The translations under genes and the position numbers were made by a program. From Pelagomonas calceolata (lineage: Eukaryota > Sar > Pelagophyceae > Pelagomonadales > Pelagomonadaceae), in assembly GCA_918797485.1 (NCBI GenBank), contig CAKKNE010000001.1, positions 5,704,001 to 5,768,000 on the forward strand: a DNA stretch of 64,000 bases, read 5' to 3'. The first letter of the stretch is position 1; the number at the start of each line of letters is the position of its first letter. This document shows positions 1 to 9,149 of this stretch, piece by piece. The notes below the pieces were generated by a model. The model saw only the letters and a program-made list of their open reading frames with translations, did not search any database and had not been told where the DNA came from.

Positions 1-2200
1 TAGCACAGGTCGCCTGCACCGCTAGAGCGTCGCCCCGCAGTAGCATGGTCAAGCAAGGTAACATACCACCTTGCACGAGCAGGTCCATCGACGGCGGCGA
101 CGCGCACGCGGCCAGGTTGTCCAGCGCCTCGGCGACCACTCCTAATACTCTCTCTTCCGCAGGGTCCTCATCATCCACAGGTGGTCCGGTCAAACCACCT
201 CGCAACTTCGCGCGGTCCCGCTTCACTTGATCGTCGGACCCATGACATTGTATAGCTATCTTCAGGCACTCTCCGATATTGACCAAAGCAGCACCGATAC
301 CTTGTTCCGTAGCTTTTTCCGTCTCGCCTCCTGTCGAAACGTAGTAGCACGCTAGAGCCAAAGCTTCGACGAATTGGACCGACGCGCCGCCGGCATGCTT
401 GGACGTCTCTCCTCCTTTCGCAAGTTCTTCCAGTATAGTGATGATGGGTTTGAGCACGCCGCCCTGCACGATGAATGAGGTATGAGAAGATACGTCAGCT
501 AAGATTTGCGCCAATGCTCGACTCCATCCTAAACGAGTGGACGGGTCTTGACTGGAGGCCAACAACACGAGAACATCCGCAGCTACTACACCAGTACAGC
601 ACGTGGTTTCATCAATAGTGCTACCACTGTTAAAGTCGAAATCCAATCCACTTTTCTCGGGTTTCTCGGCCATCGCGTCTCTGGTCGCTTGCAGGGATTC
701 GTCATTCACCTCATAGGTTCTTTCACAAATGCGTTCGATGCTACCTTTCCTCCTCGACAGATTAAGTAGAGCCTCCGCTAACGGTCGTGTCGCCGACGCG
801 AGGCCTCGGCCCCGCATCGCGATGTCTCTCGCGCACTCGAGACCGCCATCCCGCAGGATGCGATCTCTAGAACCAACATCTCTTGAGAGTTTGGCCAGGG
901 TCTGCGCCACTGCTGTTAAACGTTGCGGATCGCAGTAGTCCGCCAGCATGCATAATATAGGCACCGTACCCCTTGAAACAAGGTCGCTCCGACACGACCG
1001 CGCCGCGGCCAGGTTGTGCATGGCGTTCGCCACGGCGTCGGCCACCCTAAAAGCCTTGAAGGGCCAGTTGTCCGGGCTATCATCATCTGCGACCGCTTTG
1101 AGTGTTACTAATGCCCCAGCTTCTATGAGTCGAGCCCGCATCGTGAAGAACACGGAAGCGTTGCAGCAGCAGGCCGCTGCTACTCTTCGCGCGTCCATAA
1201 ATTCGGTCACGGGCAAAGCGCAGGCCGCTTTTACGACCGTGTCGAGGCCGTCGTAAGGCTCGTCGACGGTCGTCAAATTGTACAAGGCTTGGACACACGC
1301 ATTCGCGGCGCTTTTGGGGCCGTGGGCCAACGTCAAGCGACAGGCCGGCACGACGCCGTCCGCGACCATGGCCTCTTCCCCTCCTCGGCAGAACGACATG
1401 TTCGCGAGCGTGCGCGCGCAGTGCAAGGCTACGCGTAGACCCGCCGTTTCTCTGCGTCGTTCTTCCGAACCGGGCGCCGGGTCCGCGATGCCGTATTCCC
1501 ATCTTCTCTTCAAGATAGCTTGTCTTCGCGCCGTCGCGGCCGGTAGGCCCGTCGCGAGTTGCAACACGGCGACCATGACGCCCGCCTTGAGCAAGGCATC
1601 GATATAGTCGCCCCGTTTCGTCAAGTTTGATAATGCAACAGCAACAGCGCATCGGATGCGGTCATCATCTAACCCAGCAAGACCACATAAGGCCACAACC
1701 GCCCCTTCATCCAATAAATGCTTGACGTTGTTTTCCTTCTTGCAGTAGTTCCGCAACGTCACAGCCAACTGTTGGCGCTGCGTCATGTCCTCCGGCTCCG
1801 ATTCGTCGGCGGACGACACATCATCAGCCATGTCGGCCGGTAGACCACCTGCTGTTGATGGTGGTCTTTCATCATCCATCTCTCCCAGGTGCGACGGCCG
1901 CTCCAGCACATCACCGGAGTGGTCCGAGCCCGTGTCCCAGTGGTCCTCGACCTCTTCAGGCTTGATGGCCGTCACGCGCGACTTGTACAGAACGCCCTCA
2001 TACGAAGAAGGACTCTTCGCAAACACGCCGCCCATGATCTGCTTCCCAAACACATTTTTTATTTTCACGGACATGGCCTTGCGCTCGGCGCTGAAACTTT
2101 CATGTGCTTTGGCGTCGGCCTCCCTTTCATCGTCGGCATCACTGTCGCTGTCGACTTTGAGCGGGGTGATGCGCGCGCCGGGCGGGCGCGTGGGGGCCAT
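1..2200 (-). CDS. Armadillo-repeat protein, 3' end beyond window
   Basis: An uninterrupted frame runs from an ATG at 2200 to the window edge (about 733 codons, no stop seen), so only the N-terminal part is present. The first ~140 residues are acidic and Ser/Asp-rich with a KIKNVFGKQIMGGVF segment. After that come helical repeats of armadillo type with recurrent Ala/Leu/Asn patterns, such as RIRCAVAVALSNLTK and VVAEALDNLAACASP, spaced about 40-50 residues. ARM proteins are scaffolds for protein binding; no specific partner can be named. The start lies 314 bp from the palindromic promoter motif at 2514, in a divergent arrangement with the JmjC gene. The frame was read by eye from the complement strand. 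Membership of the ARM superfamily is likely, the exact subfamily unknown. Confidence 0.8.
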   Translation of the reverse strand, partial: MAPTRPPGARITPLKVDSDSDADDEREADAKAHESFSAERKAMSVKIKNVFGKQIMGGVFAKSPSSYEGVLYKSRVTAIKPEEVEDHWDTGSDHSGDVLERPSHLGEMDDERPPSTAGGLPADMADDVSSADESEPEDMTQRQQLAVTLRNYCKKENNVKHLLDEGAVVALCGLAGLDDDRIRCAVAVALSNLTKRGDYIDALLKAGVMVAVLQLATGLPAATARRQAILKRRWEYGIADPAPGSEERRRETAGLRVALHCARTLANMSFCRGGEEAMVADGVVPACRLTLAHGPKSAANACVQALYNLTTVDEPYDGLDTVVKAACALPVTEFMDARRVAAACCCNASVFFTMRARLIEAGALVTLKAVADDDSPDNWPFKAFRVADAVANAMHNLAAARSCRSDLVSRGTVPILCMLADYCDPQRLTAVAQTLAKLSRDVGSRDRILRDGGLECARDIAMRGRGLASATRPLAEALLNLSRRKGSIERICERTYEVNDESLQATRDAMAEKPEKSGLDFDFNSGSTIDETTCCTGVVAADVLVLLASSQDPSTRLGWSRALAQILADVSSHTSFIVQGGVLKPIITILEELAKGGETSKHAGGASVQFVEALALACYYVSTGGETEKATEQGIGAALVNIGECLKIAIQCHGSDDQVKRDRAKLRGGLTGPPVDDEDPAEERVLGVVAEALDNLAACASPPSMDLLVQGGMLPCLTMLLRGDALAVQATCA

Positions 2201-2513
2201 CTTTGTTTTTGTCTTTGCTTCCTGTGGCGCTGGAGCGTCTCGGGAACTTGGAGCTAGCTCCCAGGTGTCTGGCTACCGTCCGACGAGACGATTGCTGCCC
2301 GCGCTGCAGAGGGCCCGGGCGGATGCCGGGCGGACCGCTGGTGACCTCCCGGGCAGCGCGTGTAGGGCGCACCAAGCGCAAAAAGCCGAGCTTGGCTGGG
2401 CAGCGCTATTTTGCTGTCGTGCGGGGTTTGGCTTCACTAGGGCTCGCGGCCCCCCGAGGGCTCTCCTGAAGGTGCCTTGAGGGCTGCTTCCGCTGTTTAC
2501 GCATGGATGTCTT

Positions 2514-2533
2514 GCTAGTGTCTTACCGCTAGC
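2514..2533 (+). promoter_or_regulatory. Palindromic promoter motif, copy 1
   Basis: GCTAGTGTCTTAC is followed directly by CGCTAGC (no spacer). It sits between the divergent ARM gene (ATG 2200) and JmjC gene (ATG 2716). Confidence 0.6.
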
Positions 2534-2715
2534 TCCAGCCTGGCAAAACCACGCGGACTCACCAGAGCGACGCTTCGGGGCACGTCCGCCCGCGCACGAC
2601 TCATAAAAGTGACCGCTGCGTGGTTGCAGCAAAACTTTTTGGACGTCAGGCTAGCGTGCAAGGCTCATTGCAAAACTCTGCTGCTGCACGCAGCGGTGAC
2701 TCCTCGCGCGTAGCG

Positions 2716-4056
2716 ATGGAACAGGTGGTCGAAAACGCACCACTCCCACCCTCTCTGGCAGCTCTGCTTGCGCGCGAAGACTTTGCGGACGACGTCTTCG
2801 AGGGCGGCCGCTGCGCACACAGCGTGGGCGCGGCAATCGACTGCCCGGCGCTCGCGCTGGACCGCCTCCTCGCGGCCCTCGACGGGGAGTCGACGGTAAG
2901 CCCAAGCGGCGGCTACGGCTTTCCCGCGCTCGCGGCGAGCTACCGCCAGGGGCTCGACTTCCAGCTCGGACGCGTGAACGCGAAAGGCGGGTGGGACCGG
3001 TTCGACCTCTGGAAATACCAGTACGAGAACCTGCCGAGTAGCGAGACGGCCCGGCGCGCGCTCGAGGGCGGCTACTCGCTGACCATTCGCCACGCCGAGT
3101 GGCGCATCCCCTGCGTCTTCGCGGCGGCCGCCGCGCTCCAGCGCGCGACGGGCGCGCCGGTGCAAGCCAACATCTACGTCACGCCGCCGGACGAGCGCTG
3201 CGTGCGGCCGCACGCGGACCGCCACGACGTCTACGCCTGGCAGGTCTCGGGAGCCAAGACGTGGCTCGTGCGCGAGGCTCACGGGCCGCCGCCGCCCGTG
3301 CCGCCGCGCGAAAATAAACGCAACGGCGGCTGCGACCTGCCCGGCGCGGCGCCGTACCCGGTCGAGCGGGCCGTCGAGCTGCGCGCCGGCGACGCCCTCT
3401 ACGTGCCGCGAGGCGTGCCCCACCAGTGCCGCGCGTCCGGCGCCGCGCCGTCGATCCACGTGTCCTTCGGCAGCGACGTCCACATCCCTCTGACGTGGGA
3501 GGGCGCGCTCCACTGCGCGCTGCGGCGACGGCGGGCGTCCGCCCGGACTCACGTCGAGCTGCACTTTGTGGCGATGTCGACGTGCACGCGCCTGCGCCGC
3601 AGCTGCCCGCCGGCGGTCCTACGCGGCGACGGCGACGAGGCGCTCGCGGCGGCGGCGGACGAGCTCGGTCGCCTTGCGGCCGCCGCCGCCGACGCCTTGC
3701 TGTGGCGCGCCGGGCTCCCGGGCCGCGCCGCCGACTGGCTCGCGGCGCCGACGAACGGCGTCCTCGACTTCGTGAGGCTCGGAGTACCGTGGAGCGAGGA
3801 CGTGGGCTGTCGGACGACGCGGGGGCTCGCGTTCCTCGAGGACGACAGGATTGGGCACCCGGCTCATTTCGCGTTTCCGACGGCCGTCGGCCCCGTGCTC
3901 GTCGCGCTCCGGGAGCTCACCGCCCAAGCGACGCGCGACGTCCGCGTCACCGCGCTGCGCGACGTGTCCATGATGGCCCGCGCCGCCCGCGAGGAGGTCC
4001 GCCGCCGGGGCGCGGCCCTTGAGGGAGTCGGCCCTCCTCCTGGGGAGGGAGCATAA
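2716..4056 (+). CDS. JmjC/cupin-type 2-oxoglutarate oxygenase (ROX/NO66-like)
   Basis: 446 residues. The core resembles the JmjC-like cupin of ribosomal oxygenases (NO66/MINA53/bacterial ROXA): PHADRHDVYAWQVSGAKTW supplies the iron-binding HxD (about H166/D168). Then comes a GDALYVPRGVPHQ strand with the distal His (about H236), followed by SIHVSFG. Family members hydroxylate ribosomal-protein His or Arg residues using Fe(II) and 2-oxoglutarate; the substrate here is unknown. The C-terminal ~200 residues are Ala/Arg-rich, where the family carries a dimerisation and winged-helix part. The ATG at 2716 was chosen; the frame is open upstream to 2620 but has no ATG. Codon use is very GC-rich, like its neighbours. 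The promoter motif lies 182 bp upstream. Confidence 0.8.
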   Translation: MEQVVENAPLPPSLAALLAREDFADDVFEGGRCAHSVGAAIDCPALALDRLLAALDGESTVSPSGGYGFPALAASYRQGLDFQLGRVNAKGGWDRFDLWKYQYENLPSSETARRALEGGYSLTIRHAEWRIPCVFAAAAALQRATGAPVQANIYVTPPDERCVRPHADRHDVYAWQVSGAKTWLVREAHGPPPPVPPRENKRNGGCDLPGAAPYPVERAVELRAGDALYVPRGVPHQCRASGAAPSIHVSFGSDVHIPLTWEGALHCALRRRRASARTHVELHFVAMSTCTRLRRSCPPAVLRGDGDEALAAAADELGRLAAAAADALLWRAGLPGRAADWLAAPTNGVLDFVRLGVPWSEDVGCRTTRGLAFLEDDRIGHPAHFAFPTAVGPVLVALRELTAQATRDVRVTALRDVSMMARAAREEVRRRGAALEGVGPPPGEGA

Positions 4057-4216
4057 TGTATGTCCTGTGTACTTGGAAGCTTGCAAGTCGCTCATATACT
4101 GTTGTGCGGGGACTGATGGGCTTGCAAAAAAACGGGTTTTTCAAGCAGTCTGGCGCGCGCGCGCGGGCCTCTCCTGCGGACTCGCAGAGGCGCAAGGGCC
4201 GAAAACCAGCGAATTA

Positions 4217-4438
4217 ATGGCGCCAGACACCAGTGGATTGGAGAATTCAAAGACCTGTAGCGCCTGCGGCAAAATCAAAAGTCGAGTCGATTTTGGCAAG
4301 AAGCAATGGGCCGCCCGAGCGGTGCGACGATGTGTCGCCTGCGTGGAAAGCGGGGTCAAAGTGGTGTTTTGCGACCATGGTCGCGGCCGCGATTGCGCGG
4401 TATGCGACGCCGCGGCGGCGGCTTGGTACCTCGCGCAG
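4217..4438 (+). CDS. Zinc-ribbon exon, possible first exon of a chimeric gene
   Basis: From an ATG at 4217 the frame encodes about 74 residues with paired Cys motifs: TCSACGKIKSRVDFGKKQW, then RRCVACVESG and DCAVCD. These suggest a small zinc-binding module. The coding signal ends at CAG/GTAACG (4436-4444). That site is a good donor consensus for this frame and equally an acceptor (CGCAG) for the NhaC frame that follows in another phase. The exon is therefore either the start of a chimeric zinc-ribbon/NhaC transcript or an independent short gene whose other exons I cannot see. No transmembrane segment. Function unknown. Confidence 0.45.
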
Positions 4439-5523
4439 GTAACGAGAACACGGGCTGGAATGCTTCCGCTCGGCGCATCATCGGCAACGCCGATGCCTAC
4501 GGCACGCTCCTCTGGCTCGGCGGCTTCGGCATCATGTTCCAGATCGTCTTGTACGCGGTCCAGTACTCGAAGGAGTGGGGCGGCATGCTTCTCACGCCCT
4601 CCGAGACTATCTCCGGCGCGCTCGAGGGCACCAAAGACCTCATCGAGTGTACCGTCGTGCTCATGATGGCGTCGGCTACGGTGTGGAAATCGATGTACGG
4701 CGCGTCGATGGCGTGGCGATGCCGGTTCCTCACCGCTCGACGGAGCGACACACTGGTTCATTTTCCACACAGGTCTGCTATCGGCAAGATCTCGCAGCAG
4801 ATGATGTTACCCGACGCCGTCGTGGATCTGATTGGTGACTCTATCCCGGGCAAGGCGCTGCCGGTTGTGGTCTTCATCACCTCCGCCGTCATCGCGTTGT
4901 CGACGGGCTCCTCGTGGGCGACGATGACGATCGTCTTCCCGATCGCCATTCCCCTCGCCAACAACGCGTCGGGCGGCTCGCTCACGATCCGCCTCGAGAA
5001 CGTCATCGGCGCGATCCTCGGCGGAGCCGTCTGGGGCGATCACTGCTCCCCGATCTCGGACACGACCGTGCTGTCCGCCGCGTCGTGTCGCGTCAAGACG
5101 ATCGATCATGTTAAGACCCAGCTGCCGTACGCCTTCCTGGCCGGCTCGTGCGCGGCGGTCTTCGGCTACCTCCTCAACGGGTACGGCGTGCCCCACGAGT
5201 TGCTCGTCCTCGGTGCTTTTGCTGGAATGCCGTGGGTCTTCTACGCCGTGTCCATGATCCCCGGCTGGGGCGGCCCTACTCCTATCTACGACCCCGAGCA
5301 CGACAAGGTTGTCGGTGAGGGCTTCTACGGAGCGATGAATTCCCTCAAGCGGAACTGCGCGTGCGGCAAGAAGGGCGGGGATGTGGAGCCGATGAAGACC
5401 GTCGACAACGTCACCGAGACGGGGCACATCTCCCCGCGGGGCGCCATCTCCCCGATCTCGCACGGGCCGTCGGCGTCCACGAAGGTCAAGGTCACGCCGG
5501 GCATCGACGAGACCGACCTCTGA
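4439..5523 (+). CDS. NhaC-family Na+/H+ antiporter, N-terminal half missing
   Basis: Exons 4439-4682 and 4773-5523 flank an introner. The product matches the C-terminal half of NhaC-type antiporters (PF03553): IIGNADAYGTLLWLGG, ALSTGSSWATMTIVFPIAI and the signature HCSPISDTTVLSAAS, with about six membrane segments and a hydrophilic tail from about residue 270. Family members exchange Na+ and H+ and normally have 10-12 segments in 450-550 residues, so the N-terminal half is absent. Upstream lie only the zinc-ribbon exon and the JmjC gene. The 5' end is uncertain: the frame is open from 4306, and I start it at the acceptor-like CGCAG at 4434-4438. It could be a 5'-truncated duplicate or a chimera. 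It converges on the CRT-like gene with a 154-bp gap. Confidence 0.7.
4679..4772 (+). mobile_element. Introner 1 (in NhaC-like gene)
   Basis: Element ends are CGGTGTGGAAATC and TTTTCCACACAG. The flanking 8-bp duplication is GTCGGCTA (4671-4678) and GTCTGCTA (4773-4780), 7 of 8 identical. The intron removed is 4683-4772 (90 nt), phase 2. It has no stop codon in the gene's frame, so retention would read through. The internal block at about 4705-4746 is nearly identical to one in introner 3. Confidence 0.85.
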
Positions 5524-5677
5524 GCACAAGTTCCCCCTGCAGTTGACCATGAACGTCACTTCCCGTGACTGACGAGAATCAAATCATCGTCGTGTACACA
5601 AGTTCCTCCGCGGTCCTCGCGACCGCACACGACCCCTTCCCCCATGCCCATCTTTGATAAGACATACAACGTATTTA

Positions 5678-6850
5678 TCACACACTAGGCGAGGGGGTCC
5701 CGCCGATGAGTTCCGCGAGGGCTTCCCGGCTACGACTCCTCACACGCAGGATCGGCAACAAGAGCCGTTCGTGGAACGCGGGCTGATTGTGGACATGGAC
5801 ACGACGCCGCCGCGGAGCGAGGGGGTCTTGCTCGCTGACGTCGAAGCGCCGCCGGCGCAGCGCGACCGCGGCACTCGCGACGCCGCGTAGCGACACCTCC
5901 TTCGGCACGAGACTGTCCGATTCGTACAAGCTGAAGCCGACGAGGACGACGGCCAAACCGATGAGCGTCGTCGCTACTATCGGTTCTTGATACTGTCCGA
6001 GGATCGGGGCGCCGAACGCAAGTGTACTCAATGGTAGGAGCACGGCGTAGAGAATGGCCGTGAGCGAGGCGCCGCCGAGCTTGAGGACGACGATACCAGA
6101 AGTGTTGAGGATGAAGTTGTTCAGCACGTAGAGCGCGAGTAGCGACGTGCGGTACGCGTCGGCGCCCGTAGCAACGAGGACGGCGTCGTCCAGAAAGGTG
6201 CGCGTGGCCGTGCCGAGCGGCAGGCCGTCGGTGAGGCACTGCGCCGGAAAGAGCAAGAACCCGAACAGCAGCTGGAAGCACGACACGTACTGCGTGAGAT
6301 ATAAAACATGGACCTCTGAGTCGGCGAACCGCCACTCCTTGTAGACCGCCGAGAGGGCCATGGGAATGTTGCTCGCCCAGTAGATGAGGACGGCGCTGGT
6401 CTCGGCGCTCTCGCGGAACGCCGGCGCGACGACGATCGCCCCACCTATAAGGATGATGGCCGCGCCGAGCTTTTTTTTCGCGCCGTAGCGCGTCTTCAGG
6501 AAGACCGCCGACGCGACCATGGTGCATGGCACGAGCGACTGGCTGAGGAGCGTCTGGAGCTGGCCCGGCGTCCGCGCCGCGCCCAACGCGGCGCAGAGAC
6601 CGCCGAGGCAGTCGAGCAACGCCATCAACGCGTACGGCACCTTCGAGCTCGCCCGCATCTCGTCCGTGATGGCGCCGCGGACGGCGTACAGCGCGACGGC
6701 GCCGTAGACGACGAATAATGCATTGACCATTTGCATCGCGAACAGCGCGCTCGACGCGCCGTAGCTCGTGAAGGCGATCTTGTACAAGATATAATTGCTC
6801 GGCCCGACGGCGAGCATCAGACACATGGTTGGCACCAGCATGTTGGCCAT
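5678..6850 (-). CDS. CRT-like (chloroquine-resistance-transporter-type) membrane transporter
   Basis: 390 residues from the ATG at 6850; the frame extends upstream only with a TTG. About ten hydrophobic segments fit the DMT-superfamily CRT-like group (PF08627): MVNALFVVYGAVALYAV, SQSLVPCTMVASAVFLKTRY, AAIILIGGAIVVAPAF and LYLTQYVSCFQLLFGFLLF. The last follows YKEWRF, typical of CRT proteins. In plants these export thiols from plastids and in Plasmodium they act on the digestive vacuole; the substrate here is unknown. The C-terminal ~60 residues are basic and hydrophilic. It is divergent from the FAD monooxygenase, with a promoter motif almost exactly midway (7058). Confidence 0.85.
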   Translation of the reverse strand: MANMLVPTMCLMLAVGPSNYILYKIAFTSYGASSALFAMQMVNALFVVYGAVALYAVRGAITDEMRASSKVPYALMALLDCLGGLCAALGAARTPGQLQTLLSQSLVPCTMVASAVFLKTRYGAKKKLGAAIILIGGAIVVAPAFRESAETSAVLIYWASNIPMALSAVYKEWRFADSEVHVLYLTQYVSCFQLLFGFLLFPAQCLTDGLPLGTATRTFLDDAVLVATGADAYRTSLLALYVLNNFILNTSGIVVLKLGGASLTAILYAVLLPLSTLAFGAPILGQYQEPIVATTLIGLAVVLVGFSLYESDSLVPKEVSLRGVASAAVALRRRRFDVSEQDPLAPRRRRVHVHNQPAFHERLLLPILRVRSRSREALAELIGGTPSPSV

Positions 6851-7057
6851 CGCTTCGCGCGTCGATGGCGTTTTGTTCAAGTTTTGCTTAGGGAGAGCCT
6901 ACCTCTGTGAGAGGTCTACGCCGTACAACTGATCGCAAAACTCCTACGGCGCGAGCGCCGCAGCGCAATTAGTCGCTGCCTTGCTCTTGCTGCGCTAAGC
7001 GCCTAGGTGCCTAGGTACGGAGTTATTGCTATGCAAAGTCGGCTGCTTGCTTGGCTT

Positions 7058-7081
7058 GCTAGTGTCTTACAGGCCGCTAGC
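7058..7081 (+). promoter_or_regulatory. Palindromic promoter motif, copy 2
   Basis: GCTAGTGTCTTAC, spacer AGGC, then CGCTAGC. It is centred between two divergent start codons, about 207 bp from each (6850 and 7289). Confidence 0.65.
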
Positions 7082-7288
7082 TCGGAGGCTGCTCGGGAGA
7101 GCATTTGCCACATCGAGAGACCGCTTAAGTTTAGCAAGGGCAAAGAAAACAAAGCCGACACGCGAAATTCAACGATCTTCGCGCGTAAGTTCACTGAAAC
7201 CCACCAAACCCCTCGAGTCCCGAGCCAAAACTCAGAGTCTCCCGAAGCAAGCTACAGTAATTAAGTGATCAAGCGACGGAGTATAAAC

Positions 7289-9146
7289 ATGCTGAGGCAT
7301 CTCAGCAGGGCGACATTGACGCGAGGTCATGCGTTCGCCACCGGTGCCGCGACGCCGCGCATCGCCATCTGCGGCGCGGGCGTTTCGGGACTGACGCTCG
7401 CCGGCATTCTGTCGAACGGCACGCGCGACGTCCAACTCACGGTCTTCGAACGAGCGCGGCGCGACCGCGACCAGGGCTACGGCCTGGACCTCGACGAGCA
7501 CGGCCAAGAGGCGCTGGTGCGCGCGGGCGTCTACGACCGCTACTGGGACATTTCCTACCCGTATTCCGACACCGCGGTCGGCTACCAGTTCAGCGGCGGC
7601 GAGCCGCTCTTGAACATCTTCTGGCCGAGACTGACGATGAGGCTATTCCCAGAGAGCAGTGCCGCGAGGCCCGAAACGAACCGCGGCGGTCTCCGGGACA
7701 TTTTGCTCGACGCGCTCGCGGCGCGCGGGAACACGGAAGTGCACTACGAGCGCGGTGCCTGGGACTGCCGCCGTCTGCCGCGAGGTCTCGGGCGGCTAGG
7801 TGCGGGCGGCGCCGAGCTCCTCGATCGCGAGGGGAAGACCCTGGGTGAATTTGATCTCGTGATCGACGCGATGGGCCTGCACTCGCCGCTGCGGGATCCT
7901 GTGTGGAAATCAAATTTCGGGCGCATTTCTCAGGATAACCTAACTCACTGCTTGATTTTCACACAGGCGGGATCTGCGCGTCGTCGACTCGGTCGGCAAG
8001 CACTACGTGGGCGAGATGTTGATTCATGGCGTGATCAACGATATTGGAAAAACGTGTCCGTCGGTCGCGCAACGGATGGATCGGTTCGGGACGTGTTTCA
8101 CGCTGGGACGCGGGTACCATGTCACGATGCAGCGTTTCGGCGCGGGCGCCGACGACAAGCGCACGTGCTTGTTTTATCACATCAACCGCCCCGACGGCGA
8201 AGGAGGGGTATTGCGGGAGATGGGCATCGACAAGCCTACCTCCCGTTCCACCGGCATCTTCACGGGCGACAAGCTGCGCGCCGCGAAGGAGTGGATTTTA
8301 CAAGATATGCACGAGTCCTTCGACGAGGTGTGGCGCGACGCGATACGCGGGTTAGAACGAGTCACCGTTCGCGGCAAGTACATGCACGGCGACGATACCA
8401 AGTTACGCGAGGGGCTGACCCTGCCGCTCGTGTGCATCGGCGACGCGCCGCGCAACTGTGGCGTCGGCGGCTGTGTGGAAATCAAAATTTTACGGCGAGT
8501 TCGTGCTGAATCATCGCGTCGTCCTCCACGCCATCGACGCGACGCCTGCTCGATGGCGTGGAGATGCCGGTTCCTCACCGCTCGACCGAGCCAGGACGGC
8601 CGCGCCATCGCCGAGCACCCGAGGCACTGGTTGATTTCCACACAGGTCGGCGGTGGCGGCAACCTGGCCATGCAGGACGCGAACGAGCTCGCGACAATTC
8701 TGGAGGCCGACGACGCCTTCGACGAGGCGACGGGCGCAGTCAATCTCCCACCTCTGCGCGCCGGCGAGGCCATCATGTTCGAGCGCAAGGAAGAGTTCCA
8801 CGTCGAACGGCTGAAGCCTCCCATGAACACGCGCGAGATGGTCGAGGCCCGGGGCCGCGGGCCCTTGTCTCCCCCCGGCGTCCAATAGTAACGATTGCTC
8901 CGCGTCGACGGCGTCGAGCCGACGCGACCACTTCCCCCGCGCAGCGACTGGGAGGATTTCCGCGAGTTTAACCCCTTACCCTCGTGGGTGCCGTTCCCCG
9001 TGGCGCGGTTCGCGGTCAAGCGCTTCGCGGCGCTCACGAAGGCCTGGTACGCGTGGGAGCGCAAGCGCGGCGGCGGCGGCACTTGCAAAGGCAATGCCCC
9101 TATCTACGCGAGCGTCGAGAGGCTACTTGCCGAGCAGAAGAAGTAA
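7289..9146 (+). CDS. FAD-dependent monooxygenase
   Basis: Exons 7289-7902, 7967-8474, 8646-8866 and 8945-9146 join in frame to about 514 residues. The first two introns are introners; the third boundary pair (8867/8944) is my least certain. An N-terminal MLRHLSRATLTRG leader looks mitochondrial or plastid-like. The FAD-binding GxGxxG is at residues 29-34 (CGAGVSG). LRDILLDAL and LVIDAMGLHSPLRD follow, then CIGDAPRNCGVGG and GGGNLAMQDANELATIL, the GD and GxGxN-AMQDA motifs of aromatic-ring hydroxylases. Substrate unknown. Both introners left four extra residues in or near conserved motifs. The stop codon lies 3 bp from the stop of the convergent gene at 9150. Confidence 0.85.
7899..7966 (+). 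mobile_element. Introner 2 (FAD monooxygenase, intron 1)
   Basis: Ends CTGTGTGGAAATC and GATTTTCACACAG. Perfect 8-bp duplication GCGGGATC at 7891-7898 and 7967-7974. The intron removed is 7903-7966 (64 nt, phase 2). Splicing gives LRDPVRDLRVV, where the pre-insertion reading would be LRDLRVV. Confidence 0.92.
8471..8645 (+). mobile_element. Introner 3 (FAD monooxygenase, intron 2)
   Basis: Ends CTGTGTGGAAATC and GATTTCCACACAG, a perfect 13-bp inverted repeat. Perfect 8-bp duplication GTCGGCGG at 8463-8470 and 8646-8653. Intron 8475-8645 (171 nt, phase 0) has no in-frame stop. Inside is a perfect 14-bp inverted repeat (8524-8537 with 8550-8563). Confidence 0.93.
8524..8563. repeat. Perfect 14-bp inverted repeat inside introner 3
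   Basis: CTCCACGCCATCGA (8524-8537) pairs with TCGATGGCGTGGAG (8550-8563) across a 12-nt loop. The same core recurs in most other introns of the window. Confidence 0.85.
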
Positions 9147-9149
9147 GTA

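Noticed and set aside
2665-3564. Minus-strand frame of 299 codons opposite the JmjC gene
   Set aside because: The Arg/Ala/Val-rich composition mirrors the plus-strand gene; no domain, and the plus strand has a clear cupin motif set.
4681-4772. Use of the first GT (4681) as donor of introner 1
   Set aside because: It would shift the NhaC frame; the second GT keeps the conserved SAIGKISQQMMLPD frame and matches the other copies.
5730-6824. Long minus-strand frame (364 codons) overlapping the CRT-like gene
   Set aside because: It is Arg/Pro/His-rich and sits in a shifted frame of the clear CRT-like protein, a typical shadow in GC-rich coding DNA.
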